This document shows positions 54,901 to 64,000 of a DNA stretch of 64,000 nucleotides, in pieces. Location: positions 428,977-492,976 of the forward strand of contig ML210148.1 in assembly GCA_004369085.1 (NCBI GenBank). The letters run 5' to 3'. The position numbers were made by a program, and so were the translations under genes. Below the pieces are notes generated by a model, which saw nothing but the letters and a program-made list of their open reading frames with translations, was not told the origin of the DNA and did no database searches. Position 1 is the stretch's first letter; each line of letters begins with the position of its first letter. The DNA comes from Coprinopsis marcescibilis (Eukaryota > Basidiomycota > Agaricomycetes > Agaricales > Psathyrellaceae).

Positions 54901-56087
54901 GTTACCGCCACACTGTAACAGGAATGCGGCGAGTTCGGGCACATGCCTCCCAAGGACCGGAATTTCCTAAGAGAAGACGTTGATTTTATGTGGAAGGCAA
55001 ATCCATGCTTATCACATACAAGAATGAGAAGGGTCTCAAGGACGTCGAACAGTTGCCTTGCCGCGGTCTCATCTGCAGTCGCCACTGATTGACCAATGAC
55101 TAGGATCATTCCCGGGATAAGATTTTGGTACGCCCGCTGGTTTGGAATCAGCGAAAGTAGTCGGACGGTGTGAATCGGAACACTTTACCAGCAAGTTTTT
55201 GTCGTCGGAATCAATGTACTGTGCAATTACACCAAGGGCACTACAAAAGGTTCAGACAAGGAACAGACAAGATCCGTCATGAAGCTTACCGCACGATGGT
55301 GATTCGGACCTCGATACTTGGATCCTGGAGAAGTCTTTCAAACAATGAAAAAAGCTTGCCGAGATGCTCCTGGAATCCTTCGACGATATTCTCAAGCACT
55401 GTGAAGAGAATGTACGATCCAACTTCACGGTGACCGGCCTCGGATGATTGACAGGCGTCCTCAAGAAGGGGCAGAAGACTTGGCCATGTTCCTGCGGGCA
55501 CCTCGATGCTGGCGATGGCAGCGATTACACGAGCAGCAGAATGCCGGGCAAGTTTGCTGATTGGACGGGTGTCAGACATCGTGAATCGTTGCGGATAACG
55601 TTGCTACACACTTTTTTTCTGACAAGATAAGCTTTGGAAGATCGCTCTTGATCTGCTCACGGCTGGCCTGATCCAGCTGCGTCCAGAGGTTTCCACTGTT
55701 TTGAGAGACGCGTTTTCTGAGTTCAACTGCGGCAAGTTGTCGAACCTGGAGAGCATCTGGTTAATTTGAAGCTGAGAAGACCGGAATCGGCAGCATACTG
55801 GTTCTTGCGGTGAGGTAGCGAGGATTGTGGTGAGCCCTGCGATGCATTGGGGCTGCTTGTAAAAATCTTGGTTCAACTGTGCAGTTGCCTGGGTAATACA
55901 ATAATCAATCGCAGTTCCTTTGAGGCTGCAGAATCCAAACTTACAGCTCGGACGAGGTTGGTATCGTTAGAGGTCGTTTGCAGGAGCAAGTCGTGCAATT
56001 TTTGGAGCTACAGAGATCGATAACAGTGATCAGAATAGCTGAGTATGGTAGAGGTGCAAAGGGGGGACTCACCGACGCCTGGTCCAT
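51920..56087 (-). CDS. KAP123: Karyopherin beta, Kap123/importin-4 type
   Basis: Kap123 imports ribosomal proteins and histones H3/H4 through nuclear pores. A five-codon first exon (MDQAS, ATG 56087) joins to LQKLHDLLLQTTSNDTNLV. Next come ATAQLNQDFYKQPQCIAGL and VRQLAAVELRKRV, the importin N-terminal domain. HEAT repeats follow: LARHSAARVIAAIASIEVPA, LVDFGVSVEGCSEFMTPLMG-like SVEGCSEFMTPLMGHVWPFI, VLPSLL-type PYVETCTLELISLLQHYYEG, and FLPYFEPTIKILANFLTLT. The final exon (SFKHP to VYLSGN) stops at TAA 51920-51922. About ten introns of 50-60 nt are present. Length near 1,080 residues is normal for the family. Exact boundaries in the middle exons are approximate. Confidence 0.9.
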
Positions 56088-56732
56088 CTTTGAAATCGTG
56101 AACGGGAGGAAGGAAGGAAGGAAATAAAGTTGGGCGAAGGCAACGGGCAGCAGGCTGAGGGAATTGAAGTTTGCAATTACCAAAAAATTTGACCGCGACC
56201 GTGTGACCAAATGTTCGATCAGTCCAGATCAGGATAACGCGTGCCATCATATGACTCTCTGCCTTCGTCGGAACCAAGGGGCTAGAGGATGCAGAAATAC
56301 TGCCTTCTGGCCTATAAAGAGCGTCGAAATCGAAGAGATACAATCACAGACATAGATCTCAACCAGGGAGAACTTCGAACATTCATCATTGCAAATCTCT
56401 TCTGATGCGACATAGGGGCTAATTAATCCACAAGCTAAACGCGTCGTGACCTTTTCCATGTCACTGACATTGGCAGGCGACAGGACATTGAACGGAGACT
56501 TCCGTCATGTATAAGGTCATGTAGAAGCTATGTGCATACGCTGGTGACCTCTGAATATTATGGGAGGCTTCCATCTTCGATGCTCCATTCCATGCATAAT
56601 TTTATCCCTCCAGTGTGCGAGAGCGAAAGACATGCTGTCACTTTATTCATGGAACCCGAGTCCTTACTCCATCCCAACCCTTAACTCAATCCCCTTTCAG
56701 ACATCTACTCTTCCCAACGACCATTCGCCTAG
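56088..56732. other. Divergent intergenic region
   Basis: This lies between the Kap123 start (-) and a small plus-strand gene. Apart from a short GGAAGGAAGGAAGG run near 56105 I see no feature. Confidence 0.5.
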
Positions 56733-57196
56733 ATGAGTGCGGCTGCTTTTTGCATTCCTGCATCCGAGCCTCGTGTTCGTCACGGTCGGTTAGTGCGACG
56801 ACGTCCACGGCCAGAACAATCAGAGCCCATCCAAGATGCCACATCGAAGTAAGTCGATACTACCCAAAGGCTTGGTCATATTTCATAACCATTGACAGAC
56901 CTCGACGCACGCCGCGGAAGCTCTCTCGCCGTTCACGTACCAGACATGAGCACACCCCCTCACAAGCCAAAACATGCGAGAACGAGCAGACTCGGAGCGC
57001 AAGTATTGGCAGACAACTGGTTCTACTCTGGAAGCAAATACGTACTGCTCGACGACCAAGCCGTGACTCACGTCGTTTCTCATTTATGCCCCCTGGGTTT
57101 ACGAAGATCGAGCTGATATCTGAACCCGAGGCCCACTTGTATCCACCTGAAGATGCATCAAGTAGCAAGTCATCCATCCACGAGGTAGACAGGTAG
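56733..57196 (+). CDS. Small basic protein of unknown function
   Basis: A 50-nt intron with a good GTAAGT donor and ATTGACAG acceptor (56849-56898) joins two exons into a 137-residue frame. It begins MSAAAFCIPASEPRVRHGRL and ends SSSKSSIHEVDR at TAG 57194-57196. The protein is very rich in Arg (PRRTPRKLSRRSRTRHE), lacks hydrophobic segments and has an acidic C-terminal quarter containing ELISEPEAHLYPPEDASSS. I recognise no domain. The clean splice and the continuing frame argue for a real gene; composition alone would fit a nuclear or nucleic-acid-binding protein. It could instead be a non-coding transcript. Confidence 0.45.
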
Positions 57197-57590
57197 TTCT
57201 CGACCAAGGAGGCGGGGTGGTCTGCACCCTCCAAACTACTTTGACGGTGAGCATAGAGTGTACTACTCAATTCTGGTAGTTGCTGACGGTTGCGGCGTGA
57301 ACAGCATTGAGAGCCCAGATTGGACTGATATGAATCGCTGGATTGCTGGTTTCTAGGGTGCCTCGAGGCGTATGTCTCTGCTTTCACAATTGTAGCTCAT
57401 CCCTCCGATATGTCAGGACTGTACTATATCATTAGAACATCATTTTCGATGCAAATCACCCGCGCACTTGGATAGGATAGGGGCAACTTTCCAAACATAG
57501 AGGTACATACAGCACAGCCACACGCCCCGGCCGTGCCGGACAGACACTGACGACACTAAACTGGGGGAGACAGCGACCTCTGCACCAAAT
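57197..57590. other. Intergenic before the DHODH gene
   Basis: No gene is seen. The stretch should contain the promoter of the dihydroorotate dehydrogenase gene. Confidence 0.5.
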
Positions 57591-59347
57591 ATGTCTCTTC
57601 TTCACCGGGGTTCCACTCGCCTGCTTTCAGGACGTCCGGTCAGTAGCCGCCTGGTTGCATCGAGCCGACGGACTGCTTCTGGAAGCGCTTCGTCGTCGCC
57701 TCTTGCACCATTAAGGACGGCGCTGTATGCAGGCGTGTTCGCGGTTTCAGCCGGGCTGTTCTCTATCTACTACTTCGATTCGCGTTCTGCTATCCACCGA
57801 TATGTCCTCACCCCTGTGCTACGGAAAGCATTTGACGCAGAAACTAGCCATAAGCTGGCAGTCAAAGTCTTGAAATACGGGCTATCTCCAAAAGACCGAG
57901 GGGTGGATGATCCAGTTCTGCGCGGGGAGGTGGGGAACTTGGGCTTGCTGCGCGTAACCAACTAACTATGCGCTCAGATTTGGGGAGAAGAGGTCAGCAA
58001 TCCAGTAGGTGTGGCTGCTGGATTCGACAAGGATGGCGAGGCCGTCGACGGTATGAGTTCTCCAACATTTACAACCGACAAATGCTGATGTGGCGTAGGT
58101 TTGTTCGATCTGGGCTTCAGCTGGGTGGAAATTGGAAGTGTAACTCCAAAACCCCAAGTATGTTGCAGTGACTATGTCTCTTATTCCAGGGGTACCTGAC
58201 ATTTTTCTCAGGGCGGCAATCCCAAACCTCGAGTATTCCGTTTAGAAGAAGACCAGGGGATGATCAATCGTTACGGTTTCCCTTCCCAAGGACATTCATA
58301 TGTCCTTTCGCGTTTGCAAGAACGGCTTCCTCATTCTGAACCATATGATGCTACCTCGGAACGTGCCTCTTTACGACCAGGAGACTTCCTTGCTGTTAAC
58401 CTTGGAAAGAACAAGGAGTCTCCAGCGGACTCAATCGAAGACTTTGTGAAGGGAGTCAAGACATTCGGTCCCTACTCCGACGTTCTTGTGATCAACGTCT
58501 CAAGTCCGAACACTCCTGGGTTGCGGTAAGCCACTTTCTCTGTCAGCACAATCATCAGCGCCTTGACTTACGTTTCAGTGGGCTACAAAACCGCGACCAG
58601 CTACAACATCTCCTTCAAGGCGTCACAGCAGCCCGGGACAATCTTGCATTGTCACCACTCACAGCAAATCCCCCAAAATTACTCCTGAAAATTGCACCAG
58701 ACCTTGACGAGGATCAGCTAGCCGACATCGCGGATGTTATCTTGAAGAGCAAGATTGACGGTGTCATCGTTAGCAACACCACAATTCAACGCCCAAAACA
58801 TTTGATGAACGGTAAGGAACTCGCCGATTTTTGGTGAGAGCTATTTTTGACTTGTCGTGTAGCCAACAGAGAAGAAATTGGTGGCCTCTCTGGGGCACCA
58901 GTCAAACCTTATTCGCTTAAGGCTTTAAAAACTCTCCGCCAACATCTTCCATCGTCGATACCTTTGATCGGTTGCGGAGGCATCGCGACTGGTAAAGACG
59001 CACTTGATTTTGCCAAGGCAGGAGCATCTTTGGTGCAGCTATACACCAGTTTCGGATACGATGGCGTTGGCGCGCCGCGACGTATCAAAGATGAACTAGT
59101 TGAAGAGCTCAAGAAGGAGGGAAAGACCTGGATTCAAGTTGTGAACGAGTCTATTGACAAACTCAGTCCAAAACTCTCTCCCTTGAACGATGAGATCCAG
59201 AAGGGTGAAGGTGCTGTGACCCAGTTGGTTCATGAGGCAGAGCATCTGAAGGAGATGCTGGGCCAACTCGGAGATAGAATAGAAAAAGAGGCCCATGACC
59301 GCTCGGTGGAATCGGGAGAGGTCCAAGCTTCATCAATCTCAGCATAG
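57591..59347 (+). CDS. Dihydroorotate dehydrogenase (quinone), mitochondrial, class 2
   Basis: This enzyme oxidises dihydroorotate to orotate in pyrimidine synthesis, passing electrons to ubiquinone at the inner mitochondrial membrane. ATG 57591 begins an Arg/Ser-rich transit peptide, then one membrane helix ([20 protein letters not shown]), as in class 2 enzymes. Six exons continue with [63 protein letters not shown] (catalytic Ser), [18 protein letters not shown] and [14 protein letters not shown]. After the usual end near [11 protein letters not shown], about 65 extra residues follow ([14 protein letters not shown] to ASSISA), partly coiled-coil-like ([20 protein letters not shown]). The rest of the protein is of standard length. 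Confidence 0.96.
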
Positions 59348-59539
59348 ACCAACGTACATATTGATAAGATAAGGTTCAATACATTCATAATTTTGATGGT
59401 GCCATTCCAGTCTGTCTACAGGCGGACAAACAGCGTTCGCTGATTAACCGTCGTTGCAACATCCCAATGACACTTGACTGGGAATATCTGGTCTCATCAG
59501 ATCGATACTGGGCTACCCACTAGTCGTAAATCTAAAGCA

Positions 59540-61017
59540 ATGGACTTGCGACTGACGCAAACCACGGGCGACTACGAACGGGAGGCGATGTCCAGCAACC
59601 CCAATAGCACTAGCCTCACACCAGTTGCATCAACATCCCGGGCAAGTCTGCGTAAAAGGTCAACATCGACGCTGGCGTCCATCATCTCGCAGAAGAGTCA
59701 ACTGAAATCCAGTCGGTCTATTGCGATGCTGAAACCACCCGAGACCCAGTTCTCCAGCTTGACGTACGGCGAGCAAGATGATCTGGGGAAAGCTGCCATC
59801 TACGACGCTCAGACTGGGATCCTGCTCAAACGACATCCTACTCTTTGGCTAGAAGATGGAAGTGTCATATGTAGAGCAGAAGAGACTCTCTTTTGCGTCC
59901 ATATGTCTATCCTAGCCCGCCATTCTGCCTGTTTCCGGGACATGTTTGCGATACCTCAGCCAGGTCCCGGCACCAACCTCACGGATTCCTTGGTTCTTGA
60001 GGGTGGGATGCGAAGTGGAGCCCAACAAATCCCCGTGATAACCCTCTTCGATAAGGCGGACGACGTGGCCAGCTTGATTGAAGCACTTTATGATATTGGG
60101 CCGTGAGTCTATCATCCATTCAAAGTTTCATGTCGTCCTCATCATCTCATCTGATGATTCACAGAAAGTTTGGCAATAACGATTACAATGACTTTCGCAT
60201 TGTTGCCGGTATCTTGCGCCTAGCGACGAAATACATAATAGATGAGCTACGGGAGATGGCTCTGGCCCACCTGAGCATCGCCTGGCCCTCGACGCTGAAG
60301 GCATGGGACCTAAGGGAAGACCTTGCGCGCAGTTACGAGATTGATTCAGCGATGCCTGGAGCACACCTCTACCCACATCCCTTTGTAAGTGGATCACAAT
60401 TCTGTCATGCTCTCAGGCCAAAAATTCAAATTGTTCCGTATCGCTAGGAAATAATCAACCTCGCAAGAGAGGTCGAAGCGCCGTCCCTCCTTGCCGCCGC
60501 ATTTTACGATCTATCACGTTATTCCTTTGCGCAGATATTCGAACCACAAGAAGATGACCCTCTTTACCGGCCACCGAAGCATTCCCCTCCTACTCTGTCG
60601 CCTGCCGACGTACAGAGGCTATGTATAGGGAAGGAACATACGCAACAGATGATTACATCTCTGATCCAGGCGATGGGCAGTGGCCAGCATATTCGACAAG
60701 CACAACAACACACCCCTCACAACCTCCTCCGTAGGTCCTCCTCTAGCGCTGTGTGTGTTTCTACGGCGGCATGCCGGAAAGATTTTACAGAGCTGGTTGA
60801 ACTGGCCACACAGCACTATCTCTTCGACCGAGAGCGTGGTTGCCATGACCCGCTCTATGTCGCCGAGGAACTCGGACAGCTGAAGAGCGCAGAGATATCT
60901 GATTGTAAAGCATGTGCAAAGTCTCTGGAGAACTGGTCTGCTAGGGAAAGAGAGAGGGTCTGGAGGATGCTGCCTGTGTGGTTTAGGCTAGATTATAGTA
61001 TACCAACAGATAAATAG
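59540..61017 (+). CDS. BTB/POZ domain protein
   Basis: Three exons are seen: 59540-60101, about 60165-60383 and about 60449-61017. The start is the ATG at 59540; the frame is open upstream only from non-ATG codons. After a Ser-rich leader the BTB fold reads HPTLWLEDGSVICRAEETLF, CVHMSILARHSACFRDMFAI, then VITLFDKADDVASLIEALYD and, across the first intron, RIVAGILRLATKYIIDELRE. The C-terminal part (YVAEELGQLKSAEISDCKAC; WRMLPVWFRLDY) is shared by a large BTB family expanded in Agaricomycetes. Members are thought to mediate protein contacts, possibly as cullin-3 adaptors, but no partner can be named. Confidence 0.9.
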
Positions 61018-62054
61018 AGCTCTCTTCCATCGTCATTCTCTCTGTTGTGTTTTTGATGCCGTACCGAGGTGGTTGCCAATTGCCGAATGATTCCACATGT
61101 CGTAATACTATAGCTACCTGTAGCCTGTAGGGCTATTTGTGAGTCCGATATCTGAACAAGCCTGGAACTTGAACACGTCGGAATCAGGCAGAATGCCGCA
61201 GAAATATGACTGCGACTTCTCGAGCATCTGAGTTGGTTCAACCACTTGAATAATAACGACGACGGGTCAGGAACAATAGTAAGTAGATGATCAGGACATT
61301 TGATGAGATTAACCCTACCTTCTAGTTCTACCTTGAATCCTTCGCCCAAGTCAGCCCATGAAACCCTTAATCCTCCATTCGAACGCGCTTTGGTCGCTGC
61401 GGCGGCTGCGCCCGCTCAATTATTGTTGACAACACCAATCAATGTCACATTGCGGGGCTCTGAGGCCTGAAGTTGATTATGAGTGTCGCTGTCGGTCGCG
61501 AGGCAACCAGGGCAACCGAAAAAGGTTGTACCTGAACTGAGGCAGGGCCCAAGGCAAAATTGAGGGTCATCGTGTCTCCCCCATGCTGTGCCTGATGGTT
61601 GGCTGGCATTCAAACATTTCCTGTTCTTCTTCGACGTATTGACTACACACAAGCGGAAAATATGCGGTAACGAACGCGGTCGCTTGGAACTCCAGCTCCA
61701 TGTTCCGTATGCGACATTGATGCAAGTGGAAGCCCAAGCTGCTCCAAAATGGTTATTGGACATCGGTTACCTGGGGAACTGGCGACTCGGATTCTCGGGG
61801 ATCCCAAGAATTATCTGCGAGCACAAGGCGGTCAATGCATTGTGGCTGCCACAGTGGCATTGTTCGAGGATATATAAGGATGTATGGTTGGCTTCTTTCC
61901 CCCCAGTTCTCTCACTTCAACCTTCCTTCCCTTCCACTTCCCTTCATTTTTTAGCCTGGTGCTTTAATCCTTTGCTTTTACCGTTCGGCATTTTACATTC
62001 ATTTCAAAGCTTTAAATTCATCTTCATACATTCAACCCCTACACAAATTTCATA
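61018..62054. other. Long intergenic stretch and promoter of the secreted-protein gene
   Basis: About 1 kb without a supported gene. The right third is a strong core-promoter region: a TATA box (separate entry) followed by over 150 bp of pyrimidine-rich leader (CCTTCCTTCCCTTCC...). Left of that I see nothing of note. Confidence 0.55.
61871..61878 (+). promoter_or_regulatory. TATA box of the secreted Pro/Ala-rich protein gene
   Basis: TATATAAG lies 177 bp upstream of the ATG at 62055. The intervening leader is CT-rich, as in highly expressed fungal genes. Confidence 0.6.
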
Positions 62055-63629
62055 ATGCGCGTTACTGGTATCTTGTTGGCTGGTTTGGCTGCGGCTTCAG
62101 TTCAGGCCGCACCTATGCGACTTCAGAGGCGTATTGCCCAGGTTATTGCTGAGGCTACTCAGCAATGGGAGCAAGCTTGCGTATGTTTCTCTTATTCTCG
62201 TTCTCGCAAAGAATTACACTGATGGACGCCCCTATTTAACACAGAGAGCCGCTGGAGGCGCCCAGGCTTGCAATCCGATCTCTGTGACTGCTTTCAGCAC
62301 ACTCCTTGCTGGTGCAGGTGTCTGTGATCAACAGAACTCTGGAGATGCCATGATTGACTTGGCCAAGCAATTGGGCAACGATCCCGAAATGATTCGGTTG
62401 GCCCAGATCTTCGTCCAGCAACCTCGCAATACGGTTCGTGTTGTTCATATCATTATACTGAGATACTCATACTGATAATCTATGTCTAGCCAACTGCTCT
62501 TGCCACTCCCTACTGCCAGCAGGCTCCAAGGAACCCAGAACTCAACGGGCTCTTCCAGTGCCAGTTTTCTGGAGCTAATCAACAGAGCTTTGCCAACGGT
62601 GCTGCCCTCGGTGCACCTGGAACCGTTCCTTTCGGCTTGAACGCCCTGAACCCCCTCGGCTCATGTCCTGCCAACCGTGCTGGCCCCATCCCTGATGGTG
62701 TCCAACTTGTTACATTGGTTCAGAACCCTGGAGCAGGAAACGCACCTGCCCCTGCACCCGCACCCGCCCCTCCTGCACCCGCCCCTCCTGCACCCGCCCC
62801 TCCTGCACCCGCACCCCCTGCCCCTGCACCCACCACGGTTGCAGCTCCCGCTCCTGCGCCTACCACCAACAACGGTGGCGCTGCGGGCAATGGTGGCTTC
62901 CAACTTGCTAACGGTCAGGCTGCTCAACAGCAGAACGCACAGTTCACCGCTCTCAATGCCAACTCTCCCTGCGAAGCTGGCTCTAGCGCCTGTGTCAACG
63001 GTGGCTTTGCTCAGTGCGTCAATGGCCGATTTGCCATTACCCAATGCGCTGGCGGGCTCGTTTGTGCCGCCCTTCCTCTTGTCAACGCTCCTGGAACGTC
63101 GATCACTTGCACCACCGCTGCAGAGGCCGCTGCTCGCATTGCAGCAACTGGTGCCACTGGTGGCTTGACCGGTAACGGCGCCGCTGCTCCAGCCCCCGCC
63201 CCCGCTCCAGCCCCTGCCCCTGCCCCCGCTCCAGCCCCTGCTCCCGCCCCTGCTCCTCAGACCCCTCCCCAGAACAATGGAAATGCTGGTGGCTTCCAGG
63301 CCGCTAACGGACAGGACGCGCAGGCATTGAACCGTCAATTCGCTGGACTTAACGCCAACACTCCTTGCCAAGGTAAGCTTCATGCCCTTCCTACCAGCTT
63401 AGTTACAAATTATTGACAACCTTCTCCAGCTGGTCAAACTGCTTGTGTCAACGGTGACTTTGCCCAGTGCGTTAACGGCCAGTTTGCCGTCACTCAGTGC
63501 GCCGGTGGTCTCACTTGCGCTGCCCTCCCCCTCGTCAACGCTCGTGGCACCTCGATCACCTGCACCACTGAAGCTGATGCCCTCGCTCGCATCCAAGCAT
63601 CTGGTGCGACCGGCGGTATCCAAGGATAA
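62055..63629 (+). CDS. Secreted Pro/Ala-rich protein with duplicated cysteine module
   Basis: Four exons (62055-62180, 62245-62433, 62490-63372 and 63430-63629) give 465 residues. A signal peptide (MRVTGILLAGLAAASVQA) precedes an N-terminal helical domain with cysteines (ACNPISVTAFSTLLAGAGVC, ATPYCQQAPRNPELNGLFQC). Then come a Pro/Ala linker, a module with ACVNGGFAQCVNGRF, TQCAGGLVCAALPLVNAPGT and SITCTT, a second Pro/Ala linker, and a second copy of the module at the C-terminus. The six-cysteine CxNGxFAQCxNGxF...C..GL.C pattern resembles chitin-binding CBM19-type modules, but I cannot confirm that. The strong promoter and secretion signal suggest an abundant cell-wall or extracellular protein. 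Confidence 0.88.
62745..62835 (+). repeat. Pro/Ala minisatellite, first linker
   Basis: Tandem 15-bp units of the type CCTGCACCCGCCCCT encode Pro-Ala-Pro-Ala-Pro repeats between the N-terminal domain and the first cysteine module. Confidence 0.85.
63182..63265 (+). repeat. Pro/Ala minisatellite, second linker
   Basis: Tandem units of CCCGCTCCAGCC/CCTGCCCC type encode about 13 Ala-Pro dipeptides between the two cysteine modules. Unit sequence differs from that of the first linker. Confidence 0.85.
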
Positions 63630-64000
63630 TTCCTTGCTCAGTGCACCCCATGACTGGCTTCGTGGTATTTTGAAAATTCCTGTGTTTTGTCGATGCCTTT
63701 AATGCTTTTTATCCCATTATGTTCACTTTAATCTGCCGTCCTTTGCATCTCCCACAATTAACTAGCTACACAGTATTGTACATTTCAAATGAAGAATTAG
63801 TGGTGAAGGTTGATTGTTACATTTGCACTTTCATTCAGAGAGAGGTTGCGACCAGCGGGTACAGTATTTGAGAATTGTTCTATCCTTTAGCCAGCAAAGG
63901 CCTTTGCAATCCTGTCTCTGTTGTGACTTGGTTAGATTTCTGAATGGTAGGCTAAAACATCCTTCCTACATGGCATTCTGATGTTGAGCAATGGCTTGAG
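63630..64000. other. 3' flank of the secreted-protein gene to the window end
   Basis: AT-rich 3' untranslated and intergenic sequence; no further gene is seen. Confidence 0.5.

Noticed and set aside
59474..59539. N-terminal extension of the BTB protein
   Set aside because: The frame is open here but begins at a TTG; the first ATG is at 59540.
62661..63383. Long minus-strand open frame opposite the secreted-protein gene
   Set aside because: It is a shadow of the GC-rich Pro/Ala repeats; its Gly/Arg/Ser-repeat composition has no independent support.
1..64000. CRISPR array, prophage, transposon or secondary-metabolite cluster
   Set aside because: No spaced direct repeats, terminal repeats, transposase or reverse-transcriptase frames, or polyketide or peptide synthase genes are visible.

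Overview
The window is nuclear DNA of a filamentous basidiomycete fungus, most likely a mushroom-forming Agaricomycete. The evidence is a dense mix of genes on both strands, almost every gene cut by many 45-70 nt introns with GT..AG ends and CTAAC/CTGAT-like branch sites, and protein sequences that match fungal or eukaryotic housekeeping families throughout. There is no sign of a mobile element, a CRISPR array, a tRNA or a prokaryotic segment. Exon joins below were built by hand from splice signals and protein-family continuity, so exact exon ends are predictions.

Layout, left to right. 0-6.4 kb: a possible 3' gene fragment, a tandem pair of four-helix membrane proteins (-), a Nudix hydrolase (+) and the DNA polymerase delta subunit Pol32 (-). 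6.8-12.3 kb: a large disordered protein of unknown function (-), a DUF202 membrane protein (+) and methylenetetrahydrofolate reductase (+). 12.9-23.7 kb: an ELMO/CED-12 protein (-), a poorly resolved carbohydrate-binding-like gene (+), a WD40 protein with SUMO-binding-like motifs (-) and the spliceosome-disassembly G-patch protein TFIP11/Ntr1 (-). 24.2-31.2 kb: a secreted serine carboxypeptidase (+) with extremely small exons and the AP-1 gamma adaptin (+). 31.4-39.4 kb: the U2 snRNP protein SF3B1 (-), a divergent spliced transcript that looks like a non-coding box C/D snoRNA host gene (+), and a forkhead transcription factor (-). 39.9-48.5 kb: DNA ligase IV (-), divergent from a Nim1/Gin4-type protein kinase (+), then dynein light chain LC8 (+). 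48.7-56.1 kb: an Axl2-like cadherin-fold membrane protein (-) and the karyopherin Kap123 (-). 56.7-63.6 kb: a small basic protein (+), mitochondrial dihydroorotate dehydrogenase (+), a BTB-domain protein (+) and a secreted Pro/Ala-rich protein with a duplicated cysteine module (+).

These are mainly conserved cellular genes rather than a cluster, and they do not form one pathway. Loose functional themes are RNA splicing and RNA modification (TFIP11, SF3B1, the snoRNA host), DNA replication and repair (Pol32, LIG4), polarity and the cell cycle (Axl2, the Gin4-like kinase, ELMO, forkhead) and trafficking (AP-1 gamma, Kap123, LC8).

The most notable observations are: the snoRNA host gene at about 35.2-35.7 kb, one of whose guide regions is complementary to 18S rRNA; two 57-nt stop-free, frame-preserving introns inside SF3B1; consecutive 12-nt and 7-nt microexons in the carboxypeptidase; and a terminal LIG4 exon hidden behind an intron that overlaps an apparent stop codon.
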